Shown here piece after piece: positions 54,182-63,145 of a DNA stretch of 64,000 nt. The position numbers and the translations under genes were made by a program. How positions within the stretch are numbered: the stretch's first letter is position 1; every line of letters starts with the position of its first letter. The notes beneath the pieces were generated by a model. The model searched no databases. It was not told the origin of the DNA and saw only the letters and a list, made by a program, of their open reading frames with translations. The DNA is from an uncultured Bacteroidota bacterium (lineage in GTDB: Bacteria > Bacteroidota > Bacteroidia > 2-12-FULL-35-15), in assembly GCA_903847205.1 (NCBI GenBank), contig CAINDA010000062.1, positions 81,573 to 145,572 on the forward strand. The letters run 5' to 3'.

Positions 54182-54213
54182 CCCTCACCTGTGGAGAGGG
54201 TTAGGGCGAGGTG
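54182..54213 (+). repeat. CCCTCTCC palindromic repeat, copy 5
   Basis: CCCTCACC, TGT and GGAGAGGG are followed by TTAGGGCGAGGTG, closely matching copy 3. It sits a few bases after the prfB stop codon (minus strand) and could also act in ending the prfB transcript. Confidence 0.75.
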
Positions 54214-54219
54214 TTTGTT

Positions 54220-55309
54220 TTAACTATTCCCGTACTCCATCAAAAACGCCTTGATAAAACCATTTAAATCGCCGTCCATTACAGCCTGTACATTCGATGT
54301 TTCATAACCTGTGCGAACATCTTTAATTAATTTATAAGGCTGAAAAACATAGTTTCTGATCTGCGATCCCCATTCAATTTTCTTTTTTGTTCCTTCAATT
54401 TTATCAATCGCCTCGCGTTGTTTACGTAATTCAATTTCAAATAACTGTGATTTTAAAAGCTTGATCGCATTTTCTTTATTCTGAAGCTGCGAGCGTGATT
54501 CCTGATTTTTTATGATGATGCCGGATGGTTTGTGATACAGTCGCACTGCGGTTTCTACCTTGTTCACATTCTGTCCGCCTGCCCCGCCTGCGCGGAATGT
54601 TTCAAACTCAATATCACCTGGATTTACATCAATCTCTATTGTGTCATCAATTAAAGGATAAGCATAAACTGATGCAAATGATGTGTGCCTTTTGGCATTA
54701 GCGTCGAACGGAGAAATGCGTACCAGACGGTGTACACCGTTTTCGCCTTTTAAATAACCGAAAGCATAATCACCGGCAAATTCAAGTGTAACAGATTTTA
54801 TTCCGGCTGCATCGCCGTCTGTACGGTCTGTTTCAATTATTTTGTATCCATTTTTGCTGCCCCACATCATATACATGCGCATCAGCATTTCAGCCCAGTC
54901 ACAGCTTTCTGTTCCACCGGCGCCTGAATTGATTTGTATCACACAGCTGAGAACATCCTCTTTACCGCTGAGCATATTTTTAAATTCAATTTCTTCGAGC
55001 ATTGTTAATGTGCTCTGAAATTGCTGCTGCACTTCATCTTCAGTGGCTTCACCCTCCTTAAAATAGTCATACAAAAGAATAAGATCATCCATACTGCCTG
55101 ATAAAGCAGCATACGATTTAGTCCAGTCTTTTTTAATTTTGGTTTGTTTGAGAAGTTCTTCCGCTTTTTTAGGATTGTCCCAAAAATTGGGAGCCAGCGC
55201 TTTCTCTTCTTCCTCGGCTATTTCAAGCAATTTACGATCGAGGTCAAAGATGCCCCCTTAACGCACTCGTGCGTTCCCGAAGGTCTTTTAGTTGGTCAGT
55301 TGTAATCAT
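54220..55309 (-). CDS. prfB: Peptide chain release factor 2, with programmed +1 frameshift
   Basis: The coding region joins 55309-55247 (21 codons from [23 protein letters not shown] then L) to 55245-54220 by skipping one base. The total is 362 residues, the normal RF2 length. The shift site reads AGGGGGCATCTTTGAC: an internal Shine-Dalgarno-like AGGGGG three bases before CTT TGA C, nearly identical to the classic prfB site. RF2 recognises UGA, so low RF2 promotes the shift and restores its own synthesis. Other hallmarks are the RF2 specificity tripeptide SPF ([16 protein letters not shown]) and the catalytic GGQ loop ([17 protein letters not shown]). Only the downstream 336 residues have an ATG-led open frame, which would miss the true N-terminus. 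Confidence 0.96.
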
Positions 55310-55314
55310 GGTGT

Positions 55315-55322
55315 CAAAGTTA
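55315..55322 (-). promoter_or_regulatory. Possible prfB promoter -7 box
   Basis: The minus strand reads TAACTTTG, matching TAnnTTTG, but only 5 nt before the prfB ATG. If used, the transcript would be nearly leaderless; an upstream promoter is equally possible. Confidence 0.25.
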
Positions 55323-55437
55323 AAATAATTATCGGGAAGTCAGAACGAAACTTTAGCGTATTTTTGTAAACGATTTTTTGATAACATGATCTATCCTTAG
55401 GTCGATATGACGCTTATATACGTTTACAATTAATAAA

Positions 55438-55917
55438 ATGCAAACCCTCTATTTCAGATCAAACAAAAAAGAATACTGCCACATTACTGATGATACTGTT
55501 TTTATTATCAACAGCAAAGAAGTAACACGCATCCCTTTGGAAAACGAATTAGGAGAAGAGTGGGGAATAGTGAGTATTTTAAATTATCTGCTGTTTGCTT
55601 TTTTATTTGTTTACACAGCCGTATCAGTAACTCACTATGGCATTAATTTTTTTAAGCATCCGTTAAATTATGGCGCGCTTTTTCTTTTGTTTATTTCATT
55701 TACCCGCATCAAAGAAGGGTTTCTAAGCAGCAGCACACCTGCTATCCAGCGAAGCAGCATAAAATCAGTTTATTTAAAAACGCCTAAATTTTCTTTCCCG
55801 CGTTTAATTATTTATTTCGACGGCCCCGAAGGAAGGATGCTTCGCAGAACTATTCCTGTTCTTAATAAAAAGGAAGCATTGCCTGTACTGCAGGAAGCAG
55901 GACTTGTTAAAGGTTAG
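55438..55917 (+). CDS. Membrane protein of unknown function
   Basis: A 159-residue protein with two adjacent membrane helices (IVSILNYLLFAFLFVYTAVS and YGALFLLFISFTRI), flanked by soluble ends. The C-terminal part (IKSVYLKTPKFSFPRLIIYF, MLRRTIPVLNKKEALPVLQE) looks like a beta-rich PH-like or bPH_2-type fold, but this is only an impression. I do not recognise a family. It is convergent with recX with only 9 bp between the stop codons. Confidence 0.7.
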   Translation: MQTLYFRSNKKEYCHITDDTVFIINSKEVTRIPLENELGEEWGIVSILNYLLFAFLFVYTAVSVTHYGINFFKHPLNYGALFLLFISFTRIKEGFLSSSTPAIQRSSIKSVYLKTPKFSFPRLIIYFDGPEGRMLRRTIPVLNKKEALPVLQEAGLVKG

Positions 55918-55926
55918 AGGAGGGGC

Positions 55927-56412
55927 TCAATCTTCTTCTTTTAAAATATCCCAAATCAAATTTTGTTCAAAGCCTTTAGAAGCAATATACTGCGCTATTT
56001 TATAATTACGCACCTGCAGCTTGCCGCCTTTAATCTCTTTCGATTTTTTTGCTATTAACTGCTTCAATGTTTTGATATAGTCTGTATCATTAATTTCCTG
56101 CATGGCGCTCTTAATGCAGTATTCTGAGATTTTACGTTTTTTCAATTCAATCCGTATTTTTATTCTTCCCCATTTTTTTATTCTGAACTTGCCACCTGCA
56201 AATGTTTTGGCAAAACGTTCTTCATTTAAATAACCGGTTGTAATTAAATCCGAAATAATGTTTTCTACAGCATCAGAATATAAGCCCCATTCATAGAGTT
56301 TGTCCCGCATCTCCTGCTGACAGCGCTCTTGATAAGCGCATGACAGCTGGGCCCTGGTCAGTGCCTGCTGCGGAGTAAGTTTTTTCTTAATTTTTTTTTC
56401 TTCGAAATCCAT
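55927..56412 (-). CDS. recX: RecX-family regulatory protein
   Basis: The start is set at 56412 (MDFEEKKIKKKLTPQQALTR, 161 residues); an ATG six codons upstream gives an unlikely MLYLLI extension. The helical three-repeat pattern is clear: CAYQERCQQEMRDKLYEWGL, then LITTGYLNEERFAKTFAGGK with FRIKKWGRIKIRIELKKRKI, and a third unit ending in a C-terminal ASKGFEQNLIWDIL. RecX binds RecA filaments and limits recombination and the SOS response. recA is not adjacent. Confidence 0.88.
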   Translation of the reverse strand: MDFEEKKIKKKLTPQQALTRAQLSCAYQERCQQEMRDKLYEWGLYSDAVENIISDLITTGYLNEERFAKTFAGGKFRIKKWGRIKIRIELKKRKISEYCIKSAMQEINDTDYIKTLKQLIAKKSKEIKGGKLQVRNYKIAQYIASKGFEQNLIWDILKEED

Positions 56413-56563
56413 TATTAATAAATAAAGCACAGGAAACTTATTGTTCAGTTTTTATTTGATTGTTATCCAAACAAATAAGACCATAAATTAAAATTTTGCT
56501 TAAAAGAAAATCATTGCAAATCATAAAAATCAGCGTCACCTGCGTTCCATCATCCAAAGAAAA

Positions 56564-57952
56564 TCAAATCAATCCGCGCGCTTTTAATTCCAGATATTTA
56601 TTAATTGTATTCACCGAAAGTTTTTTGGGGGCTGTTAAAATGCTGTGAATGCCGTATTTTTCAAGCTCTTTCACAATCAATTTTTTCTCGTACGAAAATT
56701 TTTCAGCAATCGCTTTATTATATACATCTTCGGTAGTAACCGCAGGCTTATCTAAAAAAGTTCTTAATTCGGTATTCTCAAAAAAGATTACTGTCAATAA
56801 ATGATCTTTCGCAAGCCGGCGTAAATATTTTAACTGCCGCTGTAATGCCGACAAACTTTCAAAGTTGGTATATATGAGAAGCAAACTGCGCTGGTTGATT
56901 TTTGCTTTTATGTTTACAAATAGTTTTTCAAAATCACTTTCGAGGTAGCCGGTTTTTTGATTATAAAGTAATGAGGCAATTTTCTGAAGCTGCTTGCCTC
57001 TGCGCTCAGCAGCGAGTATCGAATGAACTTTATTAGAAAAGCAGACAATGCCGGCCTTATCCTGTTTTAACATTGCAATATTCGAGATTGCAAGACTCGC
57101 ATTAACTGCATAATCCAGCAGGCTTAAACCTTCAAAAGGCATTTTCATCACGCGCCCCATATCTATTATGGAATACACCTGCTGCGATTTCTCATCCTGG
57201 TATTGATTTATCATCAATTTATTTTTGCGCGCAGTTGCTTTCCAGTTGATGCTGCGGTAGTCATCGCCGGAAGTATATTCCTTAATCTGATCGAATTCTG
57301 CATTGCTGGCTGTTTTCCGTATTTTTTTTATGCCTGCTTCAGTTAACCGGTTTGAAATTGCGAGCAGTTCGTATTTACGCATCTGCAAAAAAGAAGGATA
57401 AACCGGCACCATCATATCTTGCGAAAAACGGTAACGTTTCTGCACAAATCCGATTGGACTTTTCACATAAATATTTACAGCTCCAAAGCTGTATTCACCT
57501 CTTTTAAAGGGATGAACATTATATTCCAGTATTTTATTTATGCCCGAGTCAACAGTTAATTTGAATTCAGTATCACGCGCCTGAAATTGAAAAGGGAGCT
57601 CATCAATTACAGTTAAACGCGCCGGAAACAAATAGCGGTTTTCTAAAACTATTTGAATAAGATTATCATCACCGTTTGATAATTTATCCATTGTGCTCCT
57701 CCTTCCGAATATCCCATTTTTATTAGAATATAAAATAACAATGTCTGCAAGAAGCAGGGCTCCTAAAATCGGTAGCCCGTATATTGCGAAAGGTGCAATA
57801 ATAGGAAAGAAAAAACCAAAAACCAGAAGTATTGTTTCTGCTGCAACGGCATAATATAACAAACTGGTAAAATAAATTGATTTAAAGAAAAGCCCCGCCC
57901 GCCCGCTCTGGCTGGCAGGAGATATTACTTTAGTATTAGGATTTTCTTCCAA
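56564..57952 (-). CDS. DUF58 domain protein
   Basis: A 462-residue protein with two N-terminal membrane helices (about 30-75) followed by a beta-rich segment and a DUF58 domain. GDDYRSINWKATARKNKLMI (near 230-250) is the DUF58 signature, followed by a von-Willebrand-A-like region (YSIIDMGRVMKMPFEGLSLL ... DKAGIVCFSN) without a perfect MIDAS DxSxS. DUF58 proteins nearly always accompany a MoxR ATPase, which here is the next gene upstream (58091-59068). The 138-bp gap between them contains a heptamer repeat array. Confidence 0.92.
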   Translation of the reverse strand: MEENPNTKVISPASQSGRAGLFFKSIYFTSLLYYAVAAETILLVFGFFFPIIAPFAIYGLPILGALLLADIVILYSNKNGIFGRRSTMDKLSNGDDNLIQIVLENRYLFPARLTVIDELPFQFQARDTEFKLTVDSGINKILEYNVHPFKRGEYSFGAVNIYVKSPIGFVQKRYRFSQDMMVPVYPSFLQMRKYELLAISNRLTEAGIKKIRKTASNAEFDQIKEYTSGDDYRSINWKATARKNKLMINQYQDEKSQQVYSIIDMGRVMKMPFEGLSLLDYAVNASLAISNIAMLKQDKAGIVCFSNKVHSILAAERRGKQLQKIASLLYNQKTGYLESDFEKLFVNIKAKINQRSLLLIYTNFESLSALQRQLKYLRRLAKDHLLTVIFFENTELRTFLDKPAVTTEDVYNKAIAEKFSYEKKLIVKELEKYGIHSILTAPKKLSVNTINKYLELKARGLI

Positions 57953-58014
57953 AATAAAATTTAATAATTGTTTTGTCTATTCTATTACTCATCACGCACT
58001 TACTCACCCGTTTC

Positions 58015-58084
58015 TATTGCCTATTACAAATTGCCAATTGCCAATTGCCCTTTGCTTATTGCCTATTGACCATTGCCTATTGCC
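58015..58084 (-). repeat. Ten-unit heptamer tandem array between moxR and the DUF58 gene
   Basis: On the plus strand the units TATTGCC, TATTACA, AATTGCC (three times), CTTTGCT, TATTGCC, TATTGAC, CATTGCC and TATTGCC run in exact 7-bp register from 58015 to 58084. On the transcribed minus strand the unit is GGCAATA or GGCAATT. It begins 6 bp after the moxR stop codon and ends 62 bp before the DUF58 start. Confidence 0.85.
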
Positions 58085-58090
58085 TCCTCC

Positions 58091-59068
58091 CTATCTCGGC
58101 ACTTCAATCGTTTCAATGATTTGTTTAACTACCTCAGCAGCAGTAATACCTTCCATCTCTTTTTCAGGAGTGAGCATTACACGATGTTTCAAAACGGGTA
58201 TAGCTGTAAATTTAATATCATCTGGAGTTACAAAATCCCTCCCGTTCATTGCAGCAATCGCTTTCGCAGTTGAGAGTATCGATAAAGATGCGCGAGGAGA
58301 AGCGCCTAAATACAAGGATGAATTATTTCGCGTTTGATTTACAATTTTTGCGATGTAAGAAATTAAATTTGCATCGATGTGCAATGAGCTTACTTTAGCT
58401 CTGTATTCTTTCACATTCGCGGCGTTCATTACTGCATTCACGCTATTTATATCCACAGTATTTTTTCTCGAGTGATATTCTGAAATAATTTTAATTTCAT
58501 CATCAAGAGATGGATAATCAACTTCAATTTTAAAAATAAAACGATCGAGCTGAGCTTCAGGCAGGCGGTATGTGCCTTCCTGCTCAATCGGATTTTGTGT
58601 AGCTAAAACAATGAAAGGCGGTGCTAAAGGATACGTTTTGCCGTCAATTGTAATCTGACGCTCTTCCATTGCTTCAAACAGCGCGGACTGTGTTTTTGCG
58701 GGAGCACGGTTGATCTCATCAATTAATACAATGTTTGAAAACAAAGGCCCTTTTTTGAATTCAAAGTCGGATGTTTTAAGATTAAAAATACTTGTCCCGA
58801 GAATATCGGAAGGCATTAAATCCGGCGTGAATTGAATACGGGAAAAATCTACAGACATTGTTCTGGAGAGTAATTTAGCAGTCAGCGTTTTTGCTACACC
58901 GGGCACTCCTTCAATTAACACATGCCCGTCGGCAAGGATAGCCGCAATAAGCAGTTCAATCATATCATTCTGCCCGACAATTATTTTACCGACTTCCTGC
59001 TTTATGCTGTTAACAGCTTGCTGCAAGCCGCTTAAATCAACTCTGTTTTGAAATACCTGTTCTTCCAT
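58091..59068 (-). CDS. MoxR-family AAA+ ATPase
   Basis: A 325-residue AAA+ ATPase. Walker A is GVPGVAKT (54-61) and Walker B is VLIDEINRAP (near 113-122). QIQFTPDLMPSDILG-type and GGAxFxVLATQNPIEQEGTY-type blocks (here RIQFTPDLMPSDILGTSIF and FIVLATQNPIEQEGTYRLPE) are MoxR-specific. LGASPRASLSIL near 260 is the sensor-2 region. MoxR proteins act as chaperone-like remodelers with vWA/DUF58 partners. It follows the DUF4350 gene by 38 bp and belongs to the same minus-strand operon. Confidence 0.95.
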   Translation of the reverse strand: MEEQVFQNRVDLSGLQQAVNSIKQEVGKIIVGQNDMIELLIAAILADGHVLIEGVPGVAKTLTAKLLSRTMSVDFSRIQFTPDLMPSDILGTSIFNLKTSDFEFKKGPLFSNIVLIDEINRAPAKTQSALFEAMEERQITIDGKTYPLAPPFIVLATQNPIEQEGTYRLPEAQLDRFIFKIEVDYPSLDDEIKIISEYHSRKNTVDINSVNAVMNAANVKEYRAKVSSLHIDANLISYIAKIVNQTRNNSSLYLGASPRASLSILSTAKAIAAMNGRDFVTPDDIKFTAIPVLKHRVMLTPEKEMEGITAAEVVKQIIETIEVPR

Positions 59069-59106
59069 TGTTTGAAATTATTGATTTTAATTGGTGATTC
59101 CGTTTG

Positions 59107-60333
59107 TTATCGTTTACTTAATTTATGAAAATCTTCAATCATTTTATTCAGCTTTAATAATTCTTCCTGTGTGACTGAAGGTCGTATACCGATGTCAGAA
59201 AAATAATAAAACATATCATGGACTTTTTTCTCTTCAATGCCTGAAAGGTTGGTAACGCGTGTTATGAATGCATCATCGTAAATAGTAGTTTTAACCTGAA
59301 ATGCCGTGCGGATATATTCAAGAAAATAAGTGATTTTTTTATCCGCAATATTTTTATGATTCCCGGTTTGATAATACAATGCCCCTACTATATCCACAAA
59401 TTGCAGCGTTGTGTTTTTGTATGGCTCAATTACAGGGATAATCCGCTGTTTGCGCTTTGCACCGAAAATCATAAAAAAAATAATAGATAAAATAAGAAGG
59501 TAATAAGCAGTACGCAGCATGGGGTTATCAAGAATAACTCGAAGGGGGCTGTCGCTTTTAATGTTTCCAGCTTTGTAATACTCGTCCCAAATCAACGGCT
59601 GATTGGGCAGATAAGAAAGTGCTTTATAAACATAGGAATAATTTTTACTCACAAAATGATAATTGCTGAACGCCTCCGGCAGCGTGTTTATGAAAACTTT
59701 CCCCTTACCAATTTTAATTTCAACGAAATTTATTTTTTTATCTCCGTTAAAATTTAACACTGTGCTTCTCGCTGTATCAAAGGAATTAAGATAAGTTCCT
59801 TCAATGCCTTTTGTAAATTTATATGTCTGTAAATTTTTTAAGGATGGAGAAGCAAAATTAGTTTTAACGGTATCATTATATTTTGTTAGACTTAATAATG
59901 AAGCAGAATCATTTTCATGAATGCTCCCGAGATTAAAAAAATTATCAGTTTTCAGTTTCAATGAATCTGCAAATTTACCTTCGAAAGAATTTGCGGCAAT
60001 AAATACATTATTGCCGCGTGCTGCAAACTTTAATAATTCGCGGGTATCTAATGTATCGGGTTTGAAAACATTATTAATAATAATATAATTATGATTTTCG
60101 ATATCAATATTGTTCAGCATATTATAAATCGGGAGTTCCCCGTTTGCAATCTGAGCTGAAGGAAAAATAGCCGGCAGCACATCATACAGCGCCGACGTGC
60201 CGAATGGAATTTTAGCATTTTTAATGTATGAAAGCTGCCAATTAATCGGCTTAGGGCTGAGGTATTGCAATAGGATAAGCCCTGTAAAGCATACAGCTAA
60301 AAAGAAAATATATTTTTTACTGCCTTTAAACAT
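59107..60333 (-). CDS. DUF4350-domain membrane protein
   Basis: A 408-residue protein with an N-terminal membrane helix (YIFFLAVCFTGLILLQYL), a periplasmic DUF4350-like domain (about 40-260; FGTSALYDVLPAIFPSAQIA, NNVFIAANSFEG, GKGKVFINTLPEAFSN) and a second helix (AYYLLILSIIFFMIFG, about 277-292). It ends in a soluble helical tail. The ATG overlaps the stop codon of the DUF4129 gene as TAATG, indicating translational coupling. This domain is regularly found with MoxR/DUF58/DUF4129 proteins; the function is unknown. Confidence 0.88.
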   Translation of the reverse strand: MFKGSKKYIFFLAVCFTGLILLQYLSPKPINWQLSYIKNAKIPFGTSALYDVLPAIFPSAQIANGELPIYNMLNNIDIENHNYIIINNVFKPDTLDTRELLKFAARGNNVFIAANSFEGKFADSLKLKTDNFFNLGSIHENDSASLLSLTKYNDTVKTNFASPSLKNLQTYKFTKGIEGTYLNSFDTARSTVLNFNGDKKINFVEIKIGKGKVFINTLPEAFSNYHFVSKNYSYVYKALSYLPNQPLIWDEYYKAGNIKSDSPLRVILDNPMLRTAYYLLILSIIFFMIFGAKRKQRIIPVIEPYKNTTLQFVDIVGALYYQTGNHKNIADKKITYFLEYIRTAFQVKTTIYDDAFITRVTNLSGIEEKKVHDMFYYFSDIGIRPSVTQEELLKLNKMIEDFHKLSKR

Positions 60334-61061
60334 TATATTTTAAAGTCATTAAATTTTGAAATAGTGTTTTTGAAATTTGCTTCATCTACCGGAAAATCGC
60401 CGTACCAGATGTATTCATATAAAAAACTTAATTCTTTGAAATCCCCGCTGAATGTACTGTCAGCAAGTTCCATAAAATAATCGTTATTGGTTTTATCAAT
60501 CTGCCATTTGATTAAATTTTTGTCGGCTAATTCTTTCAAAAGTTTTAAAAAATGCAGCCGTACAGCCCTTCTGAAATCTTTTTTTGAAAGGGCATCTTCT
60601 ATCAATTCAGTAAAATTAATTTTATTGATATCCTCTTCAAACTCTTTAAAGTCAATTGGTACAGCTGCACTTTTGCCGTAAAATAAAGCACGGACATTAT
60701 TTTTCAGCAGTAATAAAATAATTAATACAATTGCCGCGCCTATCAATAAGTATTCAAAAATCCGAATACCGATACTGCCTCCTTTGCTGTCTGCTATGTC
60801 CCCAATTTTTCTCCAGAACCAGTCCCAAAAACGGTCCCAAAGGGATTTTGGAGCAGGCCCTACACGGTCGTACTGATACTCTTTATTATCTAACAATTTT
60901 TTTTGACGATCTGCAGCAGGTTCCCGAACTTCAACTTTCGAAGAATCAAAAACAAGAGGCCGGCCGCCCTTTTGGTTTGAACAAATGGCATTTGAGCTGT
61001 ACAGGAGGCTGTACAGGAAGAATAAGGAAAAGTAAAATAATTTAATACTGCTGTTCCACAT
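60333..61061 (-). CDS. DUF4129-domain membrane protein
   Basis: The preferred start is at 61061 (MWNSSIKLFYFSLFFLYSLL, a good signal peptide, 242 residues). An ATG at 61088 is also open and would add nine residues. Either start overlaps the end of the upstream gene (by 20 or 47 bp). A periplasmic linker (about 30-90), a membrane helix (FEYLLIGAAIVLIILLLL) and a cytoplasmic DUF4129 domain follow. The last has the conserved FRRAVRLHFLKLLKELAD and YEYIWYGDFPVDEANF pattern, similar to DUF4129 ends of transglutaminase-like proteins. It is part of the MoxR operon. Confidence 0.85.
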   Translation of the reverse strand: MWNSSIKLFYFSLFFLYSLLYSSNAICSNQKGGRPLVFDSSKVEVREPAADRQKKLLDNKEYQYDRVGPAPKSLWDRFWDWFWRKIGDIADSKGGSIGIRIFEYLLIGAAIVLIILLLLKNNVRALFYGKSAAVPIDFKEFEEDINKINFTELIEDALSKKDFRRAVRLHFLKLLKELADKNLIKWQIDKTNNDYFMELADSTFSGDFKELSFLYEYIWYGDFPVDEANFKNTISKFNDFKI

Positions 61062-62007
61062 TGCTGTTTGGCGTATTGCCGATTTCATTTATACGTTCCA
61101 TAAGCCCGGTTCCGTCTTTCTTTTCAGCCAGACTGAAGTAGTGAAACCCGTATATTACATAGAGAAAAGAATACAACAGTGTGCTGCAGAAAGTACAGAC
61201 CGACGCTACTATTAAAAATGGAATAGATGCGCCTTCTTCAACAGCACCGCCTTTCAAACGGCTGAACATAAGTATCACTTGATAAATCATCTGCGGCGCT
61301 GTAAAAACAAATCCGATTATTCCGATAGCTATCAGCGAGCAGACAACGATTACCCATGTCCACCAGAAATTATCACGCATTATTTCGCGTGCACGCGAAA
61401 CCGATTGAAAAACACTTGAATTTTCTCTCATTCGTATTAAATAAACGCTTGACATCAGCCAGATAAAAGGCGGTAATATTATCATCATACCGACAAGAAC
61501 AACCAGGAAATAGAGCACTGCAAGGGCAGGAGTAATACTGCCAAGTCCTACACCGATTCCAATCATTACAGCAGCAATTAAAATTATGATTAACATAAAT
61601 ATGAAAAATACGGATAGAAGTTTTCCGGTATTTCTAAGCAGAGTTCTTCCTACATCATTTACAGTAAATCCATTGGGTCCCTTTTCCAAATAGCAGATCA
61701 TGAAAGAATATGCAACGCCAGTAATAGCAAGGCTGCTCATGATGGTTGCGCCGATAAAAAGAAAATAGGTCCAGCCGAACTGCGACAAAATATTTGTATT
61801 GCCGGATTTTGCCAATGAGAAAAAACTAAGTGCCGAAGACTGGTAAAAGGCCCCGCTGATTGCGCTGATAAGCACAAACGGTCCTGCAATAAAAAGCAGT
61901 GACTGAAAAAACAGTTTGAAATTCTGACGTAAAAATTTTACCGAAACATTGAATGTTTCGCCGAAATCACGCCGCTGGAAAAAATTGATTTTTTCTTGAT
62001 TAATCAT
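61042..62007 (-). CDS. Multi-pass membrane protein of the MoxR cluster
   Basis: A 321-residue inner-membrane protein with about six helices. The start FFQRRDFGETFNVSVKFLRQ, with an amphipathic N-terminal region then a long hydrophobic helix, resembles the membrane-domain families of DUF975 or glycerophosphodiesterase-associated proteins. The pattern IMRDNFWWTWVIVVCSLIAI in the middle is also typical. No catalytic motif is visible. It lies 15 bp after the SpoIIM-like gene and overlaps the DUF4129 gene, so it is in the operon. The function is unknown. Confidence 0.8.
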   Translation of the reverse strand: MINQEKINFFQRRDFGETFNVSVKFLRQNFKLFFQSLLFIAGPFVLISAISGAFYQSSALSFFSLAKSGNTNILSQFGWTYFLFIGATIMSSLAITGVAYSFMICYLEKGPNGFTVNDVGRTLLRNTGKLLSVFFIFMLIIILIAAVMIGIGVGLGSITPALAVLYFLVVLVGMMIILPPFIWLMSSVYLIRMRENSSVFQSVSRAREIMRDNFWWTWVIVVCSLIAIGIIGFVFTAPQMIYQVILMFSRLKGGAVEEGASIPFLIVASVCTFCSTLLYSFLYVIYGFHYFSLAEKKDGTGLMERINEIGNTPNSNVEQQY

Positions 62008-62022
62008 TTTTATTTTGGTTGG

Positions 62023-63003
62023 TTAAGTATTCGTCCGTTGAAATTCTTTATTTGAATTATTATTCAAATATATCGGGTAAACTATAAAATATAAAACAAT
62101 AAATGTAAGCGAACTACCTATTATTGTTAAGCTCAGCCACATCGGCATCTGTGAATAGCGTGTTACAAAACTTTCGAAAAAACCGGCTGTAATAAAAACA
62201 GGTACCAAGCCGATTACAATTTTTAATCCCTGCTTGGCGCCTTTAACAAATGATGCCCCTCGCGAATAGGTGCCGGGAAATAGTATGCTGTTTCCCATGG
62301 TGAGTCCGGCGCATCCGGCAATAATGATAGCTGATATTTCAAGTGTTCCGTGGATCCAGATAACTAAGACCGACTGCAGCAGCAGGCCCTTTGCGTAAAA
62401 AAAATATTGAAACGCACCAAGCATCACGCCATTGTAGAATAAGAAAAAACCAGTGCCGAATGAAAACAAAATCCCTAAAACATAGCAGACAAAAGCTACT
62501 CTGATATTATTTATAGTTATCATTAAAAACATATCCACCTGATGCATGCTTTTATAAACCGCCATTGGATCGCCCTTGTTAATATTTTCTAAAGTCATAT
62601 TTACATAGCTGTCGCCGAGAATTAATCTGACAAAAGAATCATCATAAGCCGATGATACTATGCCTATCAACATGGCAGTCATAAAAATAATAAATGAGTA
62701 CAGTAATTGCTTGTGTGAATTTTTAAAAACAAAGGGCAGTTCATATTTCCAGAAGGTGATAATGCGCCTGCTTTTTTCTTTTTTGTTTTTATATATTTCC
62801 TGGTGAACCCTTGCTGCAAGGGAATTTAAGTACTGAGTTGTTTTTGATTTCGGATAATTTGTTTTGGCGTAAGATAAATCGTCAGTCAGCTGAATAAATA
62901 AATCAGCAGTCAAATCAGGATCAGAAGCGCCTTTGTTTGTTACAAGCGTTTCAAACTGCTGCCATTTATCAGCATTCTGGTTAAGAAATGTAATTTCTTT
63001 CAA
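62023..63003 (-). CDS. Stage II sporulation protein M (SpoIIM)-family membrane protein
   Basis: A 326-residue protein starting MKEITFLNQNADKWQQFETL, the typical beginning of SpoIIM-like proteins of non-sporulating bacteria. A helical N-terminal part (1-95) with YLNSLAARVHQEIYKNKKEK precedes five to six membrane helices. The conserved LFSFGTGFFLFYNGVMLGAF and IWIHGTLEISAIIIAGCAGL segments are visible. It is the first gene of the minus-strand MoxR cluster and is divergent from the RDD protein gene. Its role outside sporulation is unknown. Confidence 0.92.
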   Translation of the reverse strand: MKEITFLNQNADKWQQFETLVTNKGASDPDLTADLFIQLTDDLSYAKTNYPKSKTTQYLNSLAARVHQEIYKNKKEKSRRIITFWKYELPFVFKNSHKQLLYSFIIFMTAMLIGIVSSAYDDSFVRLILGDSYVNMTLENINKGDPMAVYKSMHQVDMFLMITINNIRVAFVCYVLGILFSFGTGFFLFYNGVMLGAFQYFFYAKGLLLQSVLVIWIHGTLEISAIIIAGCAGLTMGNSILFPGTYSRGASFVKGAKQGLKIVIGLVPVFITAGFFESFVTRYSQMPMWLSLTIIGSSLTFIVLYFIVYPIYLNNNSNKEFQRTNT

Positions 63004-63145
63004 ATTAAATTATGGAATTAGCAGCGGTTCAGCCTAAATGTAAACTTACACAAAAAAACAATTTAAAATTTTTCACTAAAATACTTGAAAATAGTTATTT
63101 TTATAATGTTTAATAAAAATAAAAAACAGATTTTTACTGCTGTTT

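Noticed and set aside
58017..58337. Plus-strand open frame opposite moxR
   Set aside because: Its start is a translation of the heptamer array and the rest is antisense to the MoxR coding sequence.
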